NCBI GenBank assembly: GCA_905221605.1
Contig: CAJNDS010002749.1
Span: 117,501 to 181,500, forward strand
Direction of reading: 5' to 3'
DNA: 64,000 nucleotides
Source: Symbiodinium natans
Lineage: Eukaryota > Sar > Dinophyceae > Suessiales > Symbiodiniaceae
Shown here: positions 33,995 to 45,344 of the stretch, one piece after another
Position numbering within the stretch: the first letter of the stretch is position 1
Layout of the letters: every line of letters starts with the position of its first letter
The notes under the pieces: generated by a model
Databases searched by the model: none
Seen by the model: the letters and a program-made list of their open reading frames with translations, nothing else
What the model was told of the DNA's origin: nothing
Translations under genes and position numbers: made by a program

Positions 33995-35790
33995 GGCTCC
34001 AGTCTATGGCGTACTACGGTGCTGGTTCTGCAATACTTTGCTCGAGAGAGAACGGCCAGGAGAGCATTGAGCAAGGCGTAGTAGGGCCAAGGTCTCAGTG
34101 ATGCTTTGTTGCAGGCTGTGAGGAGTGTTGACGGTGCACCTTGCTGCTGTCAAGATTTGTCCTATCTTGCTCGCATGCAACAAAGGCTGGAGTAACAGAA
34201 CCCGTATATACTGGAGGTCGCTAACTCCGGAAAGGTCGCAGCAGAAATCGTGTCTTGCCCAATTTTTCTGTGGCCAGGGAGGCTTTCGTATGTACCGTTC
34301 AGAAAGTGTTCGGAGCTGTCGCAGACGATGTAAGTATGCCACTTGCAGAGCGGACCTTCAGCAGCCCCAATCACTTGAAGAAAGGCCCTGACCCTTTTTG
34401 TTTAAGATCAAACTCTAGCATCTACAACCCAAGAGCCTGTACTTAAGTCTCACTGTCGCCCGCAGAGAGCCATTAACACAGTACTTCACTATCAGGAGGA
34501 AGTGGCGCATCTCGACACTCACTGTCAACTTGCATACAGTGCGCAGCCTCCAGCCTCAAAAAAACCGTGAATCTTTGAACCATCATCCGTCAGCATCAAC
34601 CTCAACCCCCCCCAAACAACTTCAGCCTCGGTAGCCTCAGAGATGCAACCGCCTGCTTCCATCAAGTTCTGGGAGTTTAGGACTTTCGGATGCTGCAGCT
34701 TTGGCTTTCTTTCGCTTAGGCGATTCGGTTTGAAGTCAGGGACTCTCGTCCATAACAAAAAGCCTACGCCGACCCTCGAGCCGAGATTTCGAGTTGAGGG
34801 GTTGAGCTGCTGAGCGCTTTAGGACCGCAAGAAGCGATCACACTGCCTCCGGGGGAGCCCCCGGTCTCTGCGGAATTTTTTTTGTTTTTCTTATCGATTT
34901 GTTTCTTCGTATCTGAGCTGGGTTCAAGAAGATAGAACAGGCTCGATGTTGCTGCAGCCTGCGGAGAAGGTGATTGTGCGTGGCAGTGGGTGGTTGTGGG
35001 GGTGGTGCGTGGGTGGTGGCGGTGGTGGAAATGGCGGGTAATGGCGAGTAATGGTGCGTTGCGTTGAGGGTATGCAACGGTGGGGAATGGTGGGCTGGTA
35101 GGTCGTGTTAAGCGATGGTAGGAAGTGGCGGGTATGATGGTGGGAATGGGGGTTAAGAATAGAGAGGGGGGGGGGGGGGGTGGTGAACAGAAGATACGTT
35201 CCCGGAAATGGGAGATGGGGGGTTAAGTAGAAGCTGGGGCTGGTGAAAAAGGACAGGACGGCCCCAATCTCAATATCATCATGTATTTCAGAAAATCGGC
35301 ATTATTGGGAATTTGCTGTCATCATCATGTCGAGGTTGAACCCTTTCCATAGACACGCCACGCTTTTTGGTATTCTGGCAAACTGAGCTTGCATGCAACA
35401 CATGAATTAAGCTTCCTCGCGCCAAGGGTCTGTAGGCGGACAAAATTGTTAAAAGGGCAGGCTCCTCAAGAGCTTTCAAGGAGCCACCAAACACCACGAG
35501 TTTGCCCCGAGAGGAGTTTCACAACTCCGTCCTGTACATGGATGGTTCCAAGCAACAAAAACTTGGGGGGCCCAGCCTTCCTTCAGAGAGCTGAGGTCCG
35601 CGCACTGTGCAATTCACATGGGTGCAACTTCTTACTTCTCCAATAACCAAGGCCAAAAAAAGGTTAAACTTTAATATTCCTACTAAATGAGGAAACCCAA
35701 GAAGTTTAAAGTTCAACTAAAGGCGAAGCAAGACTTTGAGGGACATAAAAGGCCACAACGACGGATTTTTCGCCACAGGCGCGAAGTTCT
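33995..35790. other. intergenic spacer upstream of the biotin enzyme
   Basis: Short frames on both strands without recognisable motifs. A run of G near 35167-35180 and GT-rich purine/pyrimidine imbalance around 34970-35110. The region should contain the promoter of the biotin enzyme and the 3' end of the next gene, but dinoflagellate promoters have no motif I can call reliably. Confidence 0.5.
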
Positions 35791-35795
35791 TCCAT

Positions 35796-38700
35796 CTACA
35801 GCTTTGACTGACGGCAACTTCGAAGCTGGGAGGTTGGAAGCTCCACCTCATGCTTCGAAGAATCCTGGGTTGGTTTAGGGTTTAGGGTTTAGGGTTTAGG
35901 GTTTAGGGTTTAGGGTTTAGGGTTTAGGGTTTAGGGTTTAGGGTTTAGGGTTTAGGGTTTAGGGTTTAAAGTTTAGGGTTTAGGCATACAGAAATCGATA
36001 CGATCCCAAGTTGATTTTGAGTCCCGTAGCCAAAATCTACATCCCCAATCTATCCCCCACATGATGCCTCCTTTATATACGCCCTTCTGTTATCAGCCCC
36101 CCCCCCCAAAAAAAAAATGAAAAATAAATAACAAACACTCATATACCCCTGTAAGGTCCTTAGCAGCAACTTTCTGTCACACTCCCCCCCCCCCCCCCCC
36201 CCAAAAAAAAAAAAAAAACACACACAAAAACCCACCCCCAAAAAAAAACAAGCACTCATATTACACCTGTAAGTTCCTTAGCAGCGGCCCAGAATCAAGG
36301 AAGATCCGCACGGTGGTGTCCAGGTTGGCAAGCTGCAGGTCCATGTCTAAAATGGACGGAGCGGAAGTCATAGACGCTTCCGACCTCTTCTAGCTGGCTC
36401 TTAGTAGGGAAGGAGGGCATGAGGTACCCTACAGAATCCCTTAAAGGGTAATATATATGTATATATATATATGTATATATTATAATGTATATACATATAT
36501 ATATATATATATCGGGCCCTGATTCCCTCATTCCCTACTCAGAACCAGGAAACCTTATGTCCAGAAATCCCTCTACACCCAATCAACCCTCAACACTCCT
36601 TCCCCGATATGCCCGGACTACCCTACACCCTACACCCTAAACCCTAAACCCTAAAATTTGCCATGAAAGCCCTTCAGCGCCTCTGTGACCATGTGGTGGC
36701 CAGTGGGATTTCAACCACCGTATCGCTGACGGTGCCCGGGACCCAACCAGCTCCACGGCCCAGGTAGGCTTCCACCTGAAAGGTGGGGTTAGGGTTTAGG
36801 GTTTAGGGTTTAGGGTTTTTTTTTCGCTCCCGCATAGCCGGCCGAACCGCAGGCAGGGTTGATGGGTGGTGCGACTCTGTAAAACTCATGGGTTTAGGGT
36901 TTAGGGTTTCGGGTTTCGGGTTTACCAGGGTAGCTGGGGTCTACAGGGTTTATCTGAGAAGAATTAGTAAAGAATTCAACACGCCAAACCCATATTCCTT
37001 GACCTATAAAGGAGAATGCAAGTAAGGATTTTGCCACACCTCTTAGTTCCTTCCAAGGGTATGCTCAAGGAGCATGTTGAATGTTTCACAGAGTTTAATT
37101 AGAAGGGTCGCAAGGTCCTAAGGTGCTTCTAAGGGTGTAGAAGAGCAAGGGAAAGGGGAAGAGGGATACTGGGTATGTTTTAGGGCTAGGGTATTTAGGG
37201 TTTAGGGTTTAGGGTTTAGGGTTTAGGGTTTAGGGTTTAGGGTTCGCAAGTGTGCAGCTAGCACCCAAGATCGCCAGTGTAAGAAGATGCCCTGGCCAGC
37301 CCGGCCTACAGAATTTGTTTTCTTAATCCCTGTTCCCCTAGGAAGAAAAATGGATCCTTTTTGTTCATATATAAGAAAGCCCATAACCCAAAAAGTAAGA
37401 AGGATCCCTAACACTGATCTAGTTTTGAGTCGGTATACCCCATAACCCCTCAACAAACTGACCCAGAAAACATCCCTGAACACTCTTCAAGAACCCCAGC
37501 AGACCGCTGCAACCCTTCTGAGAGTTTGTTCCACCTGCTCGCCCGCCACGAACCGACGTCGAAGCATGTTCAAAGGAACCTCCAGGTCCTTTTTCTGGTC
37601 CTTCTCAAGCCTCCAAGGGAACTCAAGGGAACTCAAGGGAACTCAAGGTAACTCAAGGGAACTCAAGGGAACTCAAGGGAACTCAAGGGACCTCAAGGGA
37701 CCTACATCCAAGGCTTAAACCAAGCAGGGGGGCAAAAAGCGCTGGAGTCTTCTATTCAAGCCTGGAATCTGAACTCCACTAAACCCTAAACCCTAAACCC
37801 TAAACCCCAAACCCTAATCCAGGAGCCTCACTCGGAAAGTCCAAAGGTGTGGTGGGCGGCGGACGGGCGGCGTGGTCCGGACCACCCCGGGGGTCCAGGC
37901 CTTGCAGGGGTGTCGGGCATGGCAGGAGTACGAAGTTCAAGCTCATGAACTCTTATGCTCGCTTAGCGTCTAGGGTTCAGGGTTTAAAATCGCTCACGCT
38001 CGGACAGGGTTCAGGGATGCTAGTTTCCAGTTCGATTGTCCAATATTGGAAAGGATACATTGAGTACGTTGGGTTTATTGGGATATAAGGGGATGCACAG
38101 CAAGGCAAGGGTACATGGTGTACATTTGGGTTGAGGGTTACCCTAAACCCTAAACCCTAAACCCTAAACTCTAAACCCTAAACCCTAAACCCTAAACCCT
38201 AAACCCTAAACCCTAAGCAGGCGGAACCTAAACCCTGGCCTTCTCCGAATAGACCTCCACGTGCTCGCCCGCCTCCAGAACTGGCCGTAGGGCTCGCAAA
38301 GGTACAGCCTGCACTCAGCCATGCGCCCCCTTAGGGTTTAGGGTTTAGGGTTTAGAAAAAAACTGCAAAGCGAGATGCAACAGTACATGGTGCTTGGATC
38401 TGATGATTTCAAGGCGCTGCGAATGCTGAGACCCCACAGTTTTCAAGACTGCGCTCCAATGCACGTGAATGTGAACCTTTCCTCTTGGTTTACGACTAGA
38501 CACTACTGACCCTAAACTTGTATTATAAACCCTATTAGAAACCCTTTTTGGACCCAGACTCCTGAAGCCAGCTGGGAGCTACTAGAAACCCTAAATCCTA
38601 AGCCCTAAACCCTAAACCCTAAGCCCAGTCCTTTTCACAGCGGTCTTGCCTCCCTTAGCTGGCTGCGGACGCCGACACGGCAAGCATAGGAGGGGAGCTC

Positions 38701-39534
38701 GCTTGGGTCGTCGCTTTGGAAGGTGCCTGATGGGCAACGTTTAGGGTTTAGGGTTTAGGGTTTGGGGTTTAGGGTTTAGGGTTTAGGGCTCAGGTGAGCC
38801 GCAAAGCAGTGGTTTGTGGTTCAAGGTTTGGGCGCTTTATCATGTGCCTGGCCCCGCGACTCTAGCTGGCACCATGCATGCCAAGGTCGAAGAAAAGTAC
38901 AGGACCCATTCACCTTCCAGGTAGGCTTCAGTCGGAGGCACGTGCAACACGAAGCCATCCAGCCCTGCAGACACAATAGATTCCTTCGTTGTCCAGTAAC
39001 CTGGGGGAATCCTTTGGGAACTATTACCCAAAAAGAAGGGGATTCTATTACCCCAAAAAGGTTAAAGGTTACCGATACTCTACTACGAAGCTTCAATAGA
39101 GTCGGTCTCCAAGAAGTAGAGATCATCCACACCGGCAGAGATGACGTCCACTGCTTCGTCCAAGCTTGAAAGCACCAGTTCGTTGGCCTGAGACGACGGC
39201 TCGGTCTCCGGGGGCTCCGTCTCCAGATGAGCACCTCTTGCTTGTCGGGATGAAATGCTGCCGTGGAGTTTTGGAATTCGATCTTTTTTGGGAAAGACGG
39301 CGGAAGCTGCCGTGTTTTCGTAGTTTTTAAATCTTGTTCATGAGGACGGAAAGTGCAGGGAAGATGCGTTAACAACGGGCAAGCTTGATCACTAGCACTG
39401 GAACACGAAGACTGCGCAAGCCCGCTCCTGCCTGCATCCACGTTTGAGGAGAGCTGCGGTCGAACCGTCTCCCGAGGAGGATCTCGATGGGAGTCGGCCG
39501 AATCCACCTTTGACTGCCAGTTGGTGCCAGTCAT
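35796..39534 (-). CDS. unrecognised gene with repeated SH3/Tudor-like stretches
   Basis: Likely exons in gene order: possibly 39240-39534 (MTGTNWQSKVDSADSHRD, Ser-rich), 39095 to about 39230 (SSQANELVLSSLDEAVDVI), about 38880-38993 (TEAYLEGEWVLYF), about 38650-38700, about 38235-38318 (LEAGEHVEVYSEKA), about 37850-37925 (AWTPGVVRTTPPV), 36690-36775 (VEAYLGRGAGWVPGTVSDTV), about 36285-36346 (MDLQLANLDTTVRIFLDSG) and perhaps a last exon near 35796-35855. The intron 38994-39094 is an introner and its removal joins DSI to ESIVSAG in frame. The recurrent pattern V-E-V/A-Y followed by W-x-x-G-x-V resembles Tudor/Agenet or SH3-type folds, which read peptides or chromatin. The phase at the 36690/36346 junction does not work in my model, so an exon is missed or misplaced. 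Confidence 0.5.
35873..35985. repeat. TTTAGGG array
   Basis: About 16 units at the 3' part of the SH3/Tudor-like gene. Confidence 0.95.
36131..36285. repeat. direct duplication spanning a splice donor region
   Basis: A stretch around CACTCATATACCCCTGTAAG occurs at 36131-36168 and again at 36248-36285, each preceded by C and A runs. The right copy abuts the exon 36285-36346. Confidence 0.8.
36410..36541. mobile_element. inverted-repeat element, family G
   Basis: TTAGTAGGGAAGGAGGGCAT start and CATTCCCTACT end with TA-rich middle, related to 30034-30232. It lies in the intron before exon 36285-36346. Confidence 0.75.
37616..37703. repeat. 10-base minisatellite
   Basis: Nine units of CTCAAGGGAA with few changes, in an intron of the SH3/Tudor-like gene. 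Confidence 0.93.
38994..39094. mobile_element. introner, family B (CTTAGTAGTAGAG ends)
   Basis: Complete 101-base intron. In gene orientation it starts near CTTCGTAGTAGAGTA, contains GGTAACCTTTAACC and ends CGAAG. GAA at both flanks, GA donor. Confidence 0.85.
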
Positions 39535-39740
39535 GGGGGAAAGGATTCTTATAGGAGGCCCTGCAGAGTACTACAGAGAGTCTATGATAGTCTCTGGAAT
39601 CAGCTCCTCTATTCCCCGCTGAGCACCATCCTCTCATCCATCAGCGGAGAGTAGAGCACGTTTGGGCACGTGGGCGCTATACAGGGCAAGGAAGACCACG
39701 AGACCGTAAACCCTAAACCCTAAACCCTAAACCCCAAACC

Positions 39741-42325
39741 CTAAACCCTAAACCTCATAGGCACCTTGCGATGAGGTGGCCCGATGTTAAGGTTCACGGC
39801 AACTTGACGGCGGCCCCGGCGCAGGTAGTGTAGGTCTTCCTTGGGGACCAAGTGAACCCTAAAACTGGGGCCCTATAAGCTATACTACTATAATTCCTAT
39901 GAAGGTATATGAACCATAAACCCTTTTAGGGTTCATTTCTTCCCCAAGGTTCCAGTATGCTGAGGTCTTCCTCCCAGCGCACGTGGACCTTTGCCTGGGC
40001 TGCTGGGCCGCGTTCCACATCCACTTCGCCCAGCTCGCTGAGCTTGAAGGAGAGTGTGCGCACCTTCTCTTTGCGGCCATGTGCACGCTTCTGTGCCACC
40101 AGCTTGACATGCCCGGAGGTAGGCTTCCGCACGCGTCGGAGCAAGACAATGCAGAGAAGCAAACAGCATATAACTGCGAAAGCGCTGCAAAGCACCACAG
40201 CACCTGCATAGCTCTCCACGTTGACGACGACTCCTCCAATGGTCCGGTCAAAAGGTACCGTCTGCAGGAGTGCAAAGAGGGATGTGTGTGTAGTCCGACA
40301 CCAGGAACGGTTGATGCTTTCGCCATGAACCTGGTAACCAGGAAATTACGGCTTTTCGTAGAGGTATAAGTGTATAATACTGTATAAGGACGCAACACCC
40401 TTCAGCAATCCGAGAGCTGCAAGTGCTACTATTTAGCGTCCTTACTTGAAAGCACCCACTGCTGGTCCTCGTAGTGGGCCAAGAAGTCGACCCCCTCCTT
40501 CGACCAGGCACCCAGTGCGGGGTCGAAGAATCCACACCTAGGTGCCACATCTACTGAAGCAAGTTCCAAGAGAACCAGAACAAATATCTGATAGGGTTTG
40601 GGTGACGTGAAACAACGATGCCCTTCCCTGGCTTTGACCGATCTTATAGGTTGAGAGCTGCGCAGCAGACACCATAAGCAAAATTCTAAGCTAAACTTCA
40701 AGCTGCTTCTCGTCCTCAAGCGGAGCGCGGGAAGCGAAGGAGAAGACGATGCCTTCGCTTCCCGAAACGTTCAGTAGAGTCAAAGCTCCAGCATTCTCGC
40801 TGATGAAGGAGAGCTCCACAAGCCGTGACAAGAGAACCACATCTTCTCCGTCAACGTCCTGCGCAGTAAAGGCTGGAGCTAGCTCCTGCGCCACCTCTGT
40901 GAAAACCATCATGGCGTTGCCACTTTGGAGCAAACTCTGCAGCAGGCTTGGCGGAAGTACGATCTTCATGGGCGAGCTGTCTTCACTGGTGTTCAGTTCC
41001 AGCACCACCGGGTCTGTCTGCGCGGTCAGCCGTATCGTGGTCACTGCCCCAACCGCCGTTGTCGTGCCATGTAAGTCGCCATCCTCGCAAAAGAACCTTG
41101 AAGCAGCCTCCATCGACTTAGACAAGATCTCCCCATGAGGGCTCTGCATGAGGCTGTCAGGAAGTACAACCCTAGGCACCTCAAAGGAAGTATTGCAGTC
41201 GCTGGAAGAAGTTGTGCTGCTCAAAGAGCTGGTAGATGTTGAAGTGTGTGGCGTCTTGGTGACTGAAGCTGATGTGGAAGATGACGTGGCTGTGGTCGTG
41301 GTGATTGTGGAAGAGACTGTTGTGAAAGAGGAGCTGGTTGAAAGTGTAGATGTTGAGCTGCTTGTTGATCTTGAAACTGTGGTTGATACTGAAATGCTCG
41401 TTGATATCGAGGTTGTACTTGAAGTCGACATGGTGTTGGAAAAGGAGACTGTGGTTGTGCTTCCCGTCCTCGTAAGTGAAGAGGTCGTGGTGCTTGTGGT
41501 GAATGTTGACGATGACGTCAGTGAGGTAGATGTGGTTGAAGACACTGTGGCAGTTGAGGTCGTGGTTGATGAAAGCATGGTGGAGGTTGTCAGCGAGGTG
41601 CTTGTTGACACAGATGTAGTGGATGTCGTGCTGCTTACAGTCCTCGTAAGTGTAGAGGTCGTGGCGCTTGCGGTGCTTGACGACGATGACGTCAGTGAGG
41701 TAGATGTGGTTGAAGACCCTGTGGCAGTTGAGGTCGCGGTCAAGGTGGCTGACGAGCTGCTTGTGGAGAGTGATGTGGATGATGTTGAGCGGCTTTGAGT
41801 AGTGGTGCTCGAGCTCGATGTGAACGTCCAAGTGGAGGAGCTTGAGGTGAGCGAAGCGCTTGTGGTGCTCGACGACGTTGTCACCGGGCGAGTGGCAGCA
41901 ACAGTAACGACGATCTGATGTTCGGTCCCAAAATCTCCGCTGGCACCAGAATTCGCAAAGGCCTGGGCACCAATGAGGTACGTCCCAGGCGACGGCCCCC
42001 AGTTGGCATAATCACCCCCACTATCCCCAGCCAGGGCATAGGGTGCATTGCTCTCCGTTCTGAAGGTGCCTCCGTTGACTTTGAACCGCAGGCTTCCAAC
42101 ACTTTGAAAGGTAGTGGCGACAACATTGATCTGTGCAGGGAGCTCGTCCAGGTACAGTGTCGTCCCAGACACAAGAGGGTCGAATTCAGCAATGAGAATG
42201 TCATTGACTGCATCCACCAAAGCCATCTTCTCAACAGCTAGGGTAGCCGCACGGCTGCAGGTGAGAGCTAGAAACACAAGAGCAGCGATCCGCCTTGCAA
42301 GCGCGGATGGAGGCAGTCTAAGCAT
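39741..42325 (-). CDS. secreted/membrane-anchored protein with adhesin-like domain and Ser/Thr stalk
   Basis: Exons 40722-42325, 40441-40537, 39953-40261 and about 39741-39839. The N-terminus has a hydrophobic signal-like segment (RIAALVFLALTCSRAA). Residues about 30-150 match a domain common in bacterial surface proteins (SVGSLRFKVNGGTFRTESNA, then APYALAGDSGGDYANWGPSP). About 200 Ser/Thr residues follow, probably O-glycosylated. The extracellular part ends with CGFFDPALGAWSKEGV, then one helix (AGAVVLCSAFAVICCLLL) and a basic tail. Removing the introner 39840-39952 (GA donor) joins DLSIL to EDLHYL in frame. A stop (39741-39743) comes from the adjacent telomere-like array, giving RKVPMRFRV at the end, unless another exon follows. 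The frame is open some way upstream of the chosen ATG, so the start may lie in an earlier exon. Confidence 0.75.
39840..39952. mobile_element. introner, family A
   Basis: Complete 113-base intron in the surface-protein gene. GAA repeated at both ends, GA donor; splicing joins SIL to EDLHYL. Confidence 0.9.
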
Positions 42326-42466
42326 GGAGGCAGCCTTCTCGCGCTGCTCCGTCGCATCGCCATGAACAGCGAATGCTCTATCCCACTGCCGGTGTTTACG
42401 ACTGTTACCCTAAACCCTAAACCCTAAACCCTAAACCCTAAACCCTAAACCCTAAACCCGCATACT

Positions 42467-42590
42467 TCAAGGTGAGCTATTCTCTGGTCAAGAGCCCGGT
42501 TCATGTCTGGCGCCGTGGGCTCTCGTATACCCGATGGAAATGCACTTGCAATTTTTTCATGAATCTCTGCATGCACAGTTGTGCAACTAC
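42467..42590 (-). CDS. orphan exon-like open stretch
   Basis: On the minus strand HAEIHEKIASAFPSGIREPT continues to MNRALDQRIAHLE and then a possible GT donor next to a CCCTAAA array, as at other exons here. It could be an upstream exon of the surface-protein gene or belong to a separate small gene. No family recognised. Confidence 0.3.
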
Positions 42591-43064
42591 AGTGGCGCCT
42601 AGCAGCCCGGAGCCACCAAACACGCAGGTGCAGAGTCATGAGTCTGACCTCAATGCGACTGATCCAATCAACCCCTTGAGCACTAAACCCCCTGAACCAA
42701 ACTAGCCCAATAACCATATCATGATAGGGGCACTCTTTTCTGGGTTGGCAACTTTATAAGTGAAACCCAGAACCAAACAAGCTAAAGGGTACCACTGGGC
42801 TTTGAGCCATAGTACCACCCTTCACCCTTAGCAAGTTCCGTATCCTGCAGCGGCGTGTGCTTGGGGACCATGTGGAAGTGTCCTAGCGGTACAAGAATAC
42901 TATACTGTAGCTAGACAATAGCCGAAGGTACTATAGACTACAATATGCCATGCTAGAGAACACGACTGAGTATTCCGGAATACTGGATGGCGCATGCCAG
43001 TGAGCAGGCATTTCTGAGACCCAACAAAACATCTAAATGCATGCCGGGACCTCTGAAACATTCA

Positions 43065-43345
43065 TCGGCAAAACCCTCACCGGCAAGTTCAATACACCGT
43101 AAATGCATATCCCCCATGGCGCTTTGCACTTAGAACATTGCAGAGCCAGGGCAGTCATGACCGTGGGGCCTATTCGAGCCTCGTGGCCAAAGCCTTGCGC
43201 CACAATCATTTTTCTGTGCAGGACGGATGCTCATCTGGTAAATCTGCCTTGTCAGACTGGGACCTCGGCAAGTGGACACTTGGGCACATCTTCCACATGC
43301 CCGGGTTTACACTTCTTCTTGTGACGCTGAGCAAGAACAAACTCC
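43065..43345 (+). pseudogene. possible decayed ubiquitin unit
   Basis: The plus strand reads FIGKTLTGK at 43072-43101, close to the FVKTLTGK start of ubiquitin, with codons typical of it. About 160 bases later a different frame gives SALSDWDLGKWTLGHI, resembling the TLSDYNIQKESTLHL segment of ubiquitin at roughly the right distance (135 bases expected). Stops and frame changes lie between. If real, it is a dead retrocopy and the only plus-strand gene trace in the window. The likeness is short and could be chance. Confidence 0.3.
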
Positions 43346-43754
43346 GATCCCTGTGAGCACGTAGATTCCAGAAGGTGCCCTCAGCCAGGTGGGAACTTAA
43401 TTAGGGTTTAAGGTTACACACGTGTGTGGATAAGTCCATTCTGGTGGGTTCTTCAACCGCTATGAACAGAACTACTTGCTTATCGGGGCGTCCCATAGCA
43501 TGACTCCTCCTATTTTTTGGACTCTTCATAGTTGTCTTGCTTCTTGAGACAGAAAGAACTCTGGTTAACAAATCCATCTTGCCCAGCCCCCGCAACCGCC
43601 AAGGACAGTGCCTGGGAGCTATCCGCAAGCTGCGCCAAGGCATTGCGTGCCCAAGCGGTTACAATTCTGTTATGGTTAAATGTTCTTAAAGATGGGAGGT
43701 ACCTCAATGATGCCAAGGTTTATGAAGTGCACTTCCAGTGCATTGTTTGTTTTT

Positions 43755-43970
43755 CGGGGGAGGGGGGGGAGGTGGGGGGGGGGGTGGGGGAGGGGGTGGG
43801 GGGGGTGGTGGGTTTGGGGTGGTGGGGGGGTGGGTGGGGGGGGTGGGGGGGGGGGGGGGGGTGGGGGTGGGGGGGGGGGGGGTTGGGGGGGGTGGGGGGG
43901 GGTGGGGGGGGGGGGGGGGGGGGGGGGTGGAGGGGGTTGGGGGGGTGGGGGGGGAGGTGGGGGTTGTGAT
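43755..43970. repeat. G-rich tract
   Basis: About 215 bases of G with scattered T and a few A on the plus strand. Able to form G-quadruplexes; likely to be read inaccurately. Confidence 0.9.
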
Positions 43971-45304
43971 CAAGTGGGTACGAGGACAAGCAGGTTTGCT
44001 GCGTGCTGGTGCCCTAATGCCTCCAGATCGATTTTGCCGATCCCCCAACTCACCCACACCCACGGCTGCGTAAAGGGTTGTTTGTGAGAGTGGATAGGGC
44101 ACTCATTAGATGTGACGACTTCGTTCGCCTGGTAATGCTGCCTGAAGACGAGACAGGATTGTACAGTGTCTGTCATCTGAGCCCGAGCAGACACAAGCAT
44201 GCTAAGTCCATCAGAATCACCAACAACTATCCGTGATGCCGCGATGTTTCTTTCTTTTTTCGAATGCTGTGGCACGCGATGCCTCTGGCTGCGGAAGCAT
44301 CATGCAACTAATTTCCAGCTCTGGTTGAGCAATAGATTGAACTCAGCAAGAGCCGCCATTTAGAATCGGTCGATGCACAGAGCTTGTGCAGGCAAAATGT
44401 GTACAAGTGTACAATATATGCAGGGGGGAGGCCCTCAGCGCAGAGGCATGAAGGCGTGAACCTCGGGACACATGGCCACATGGCCGCGGCACAAGCCCCC
44501 CCCACACTCGCTTGCAACCAACCTCAGACAAGGCTGCAGACCGAAACCTAAGTCCAACTGAACTCCGGATTTCTGTGCCTGATATTTTATGGGAGATATA
44601 CCTGAAAGCCTAAAAAGAAACCTTTTGACTGATTCGAGCGGTGCCCTCATGCACATCCTCCACAGTCCCGGTGCTGAGCCCTTGCTTTCTGGATATCTCC
44701 CAGGCATTCCCCGCAACTCTCTCTTGGATGCTGTTGTGAAAGCCCTGCACACATGTCCAGGACATGCAAGTTTAATTGCTTCGGACCGGAACACGAAGCG
44801 CATAAACAAGCATAAACAAGTAACAAGACAAATTCGGGGGCAAAACAGAAATCTCGCAGGCGTTGCTTCGAGCTTTCGTTCATGCTGCCGGACTGGAGCC
44901 GTTTTTTCCAACTTCCGGGCCAGGTAGGTAACCCCGGGCTGCACGTTCGCGGTCTGAATGGAACCGCACTGCCTGGAAGCTTCAACTGCCGTTTTGCAGA
45001 AGGCTCACTGAACCTACTTCATCCTTTGTTTTTCAAACTCGGGAGATGCTGCCTTCTCACTTTCAAGCCTCAATAACTACTACAAACGGCTCCAAAAGCA
45101 CAGGGGACATAACTTACTGGCCGAGAGCTTCTTGAGAACCGGAGGTTATTCCGCGGAAATCCTCGAGCACCGAAATGTTCAACTGCAAAACAGAACAAAA
45201 CCTGATAGAGGCCGCGAACCACAGTGCCAGCACGTGTCACATACTCGGCGAACAGATGAGTCGCGCAAGATGGAGTGAAGTGCCGTATCTCTTTCTCTTT
45301 CCCT

Positions 45305-45307
<3 letters not shown>

Positions 45308-45342
<35 letters not shown>
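45308..45342. repeat. CT microsatellite
   Basis: About 17 CT units. Similar AG/GA runs lie at 15827-15880 and 28147-28197. Confidence 0.92.

Positions 45343-45344
<2 letters not shown>

Noticed and set aside
41148..41798. 216-codon plus-strand frame rich in Val, Asp and Glu
   Set aside because: It is the antisense shadow of the Ser/Thr stalk of the surface-protein gene.
43680..44102. Glycine- or proline-rich frames over 43700-44100
   Set aside because: They are translations of a G-rich low-complexity tract on both strands.
44435..44944. 169-codon minus and 112-codon plus frames
   Set aside because: They overlap each other, have no recognised motif and no splice-like context.
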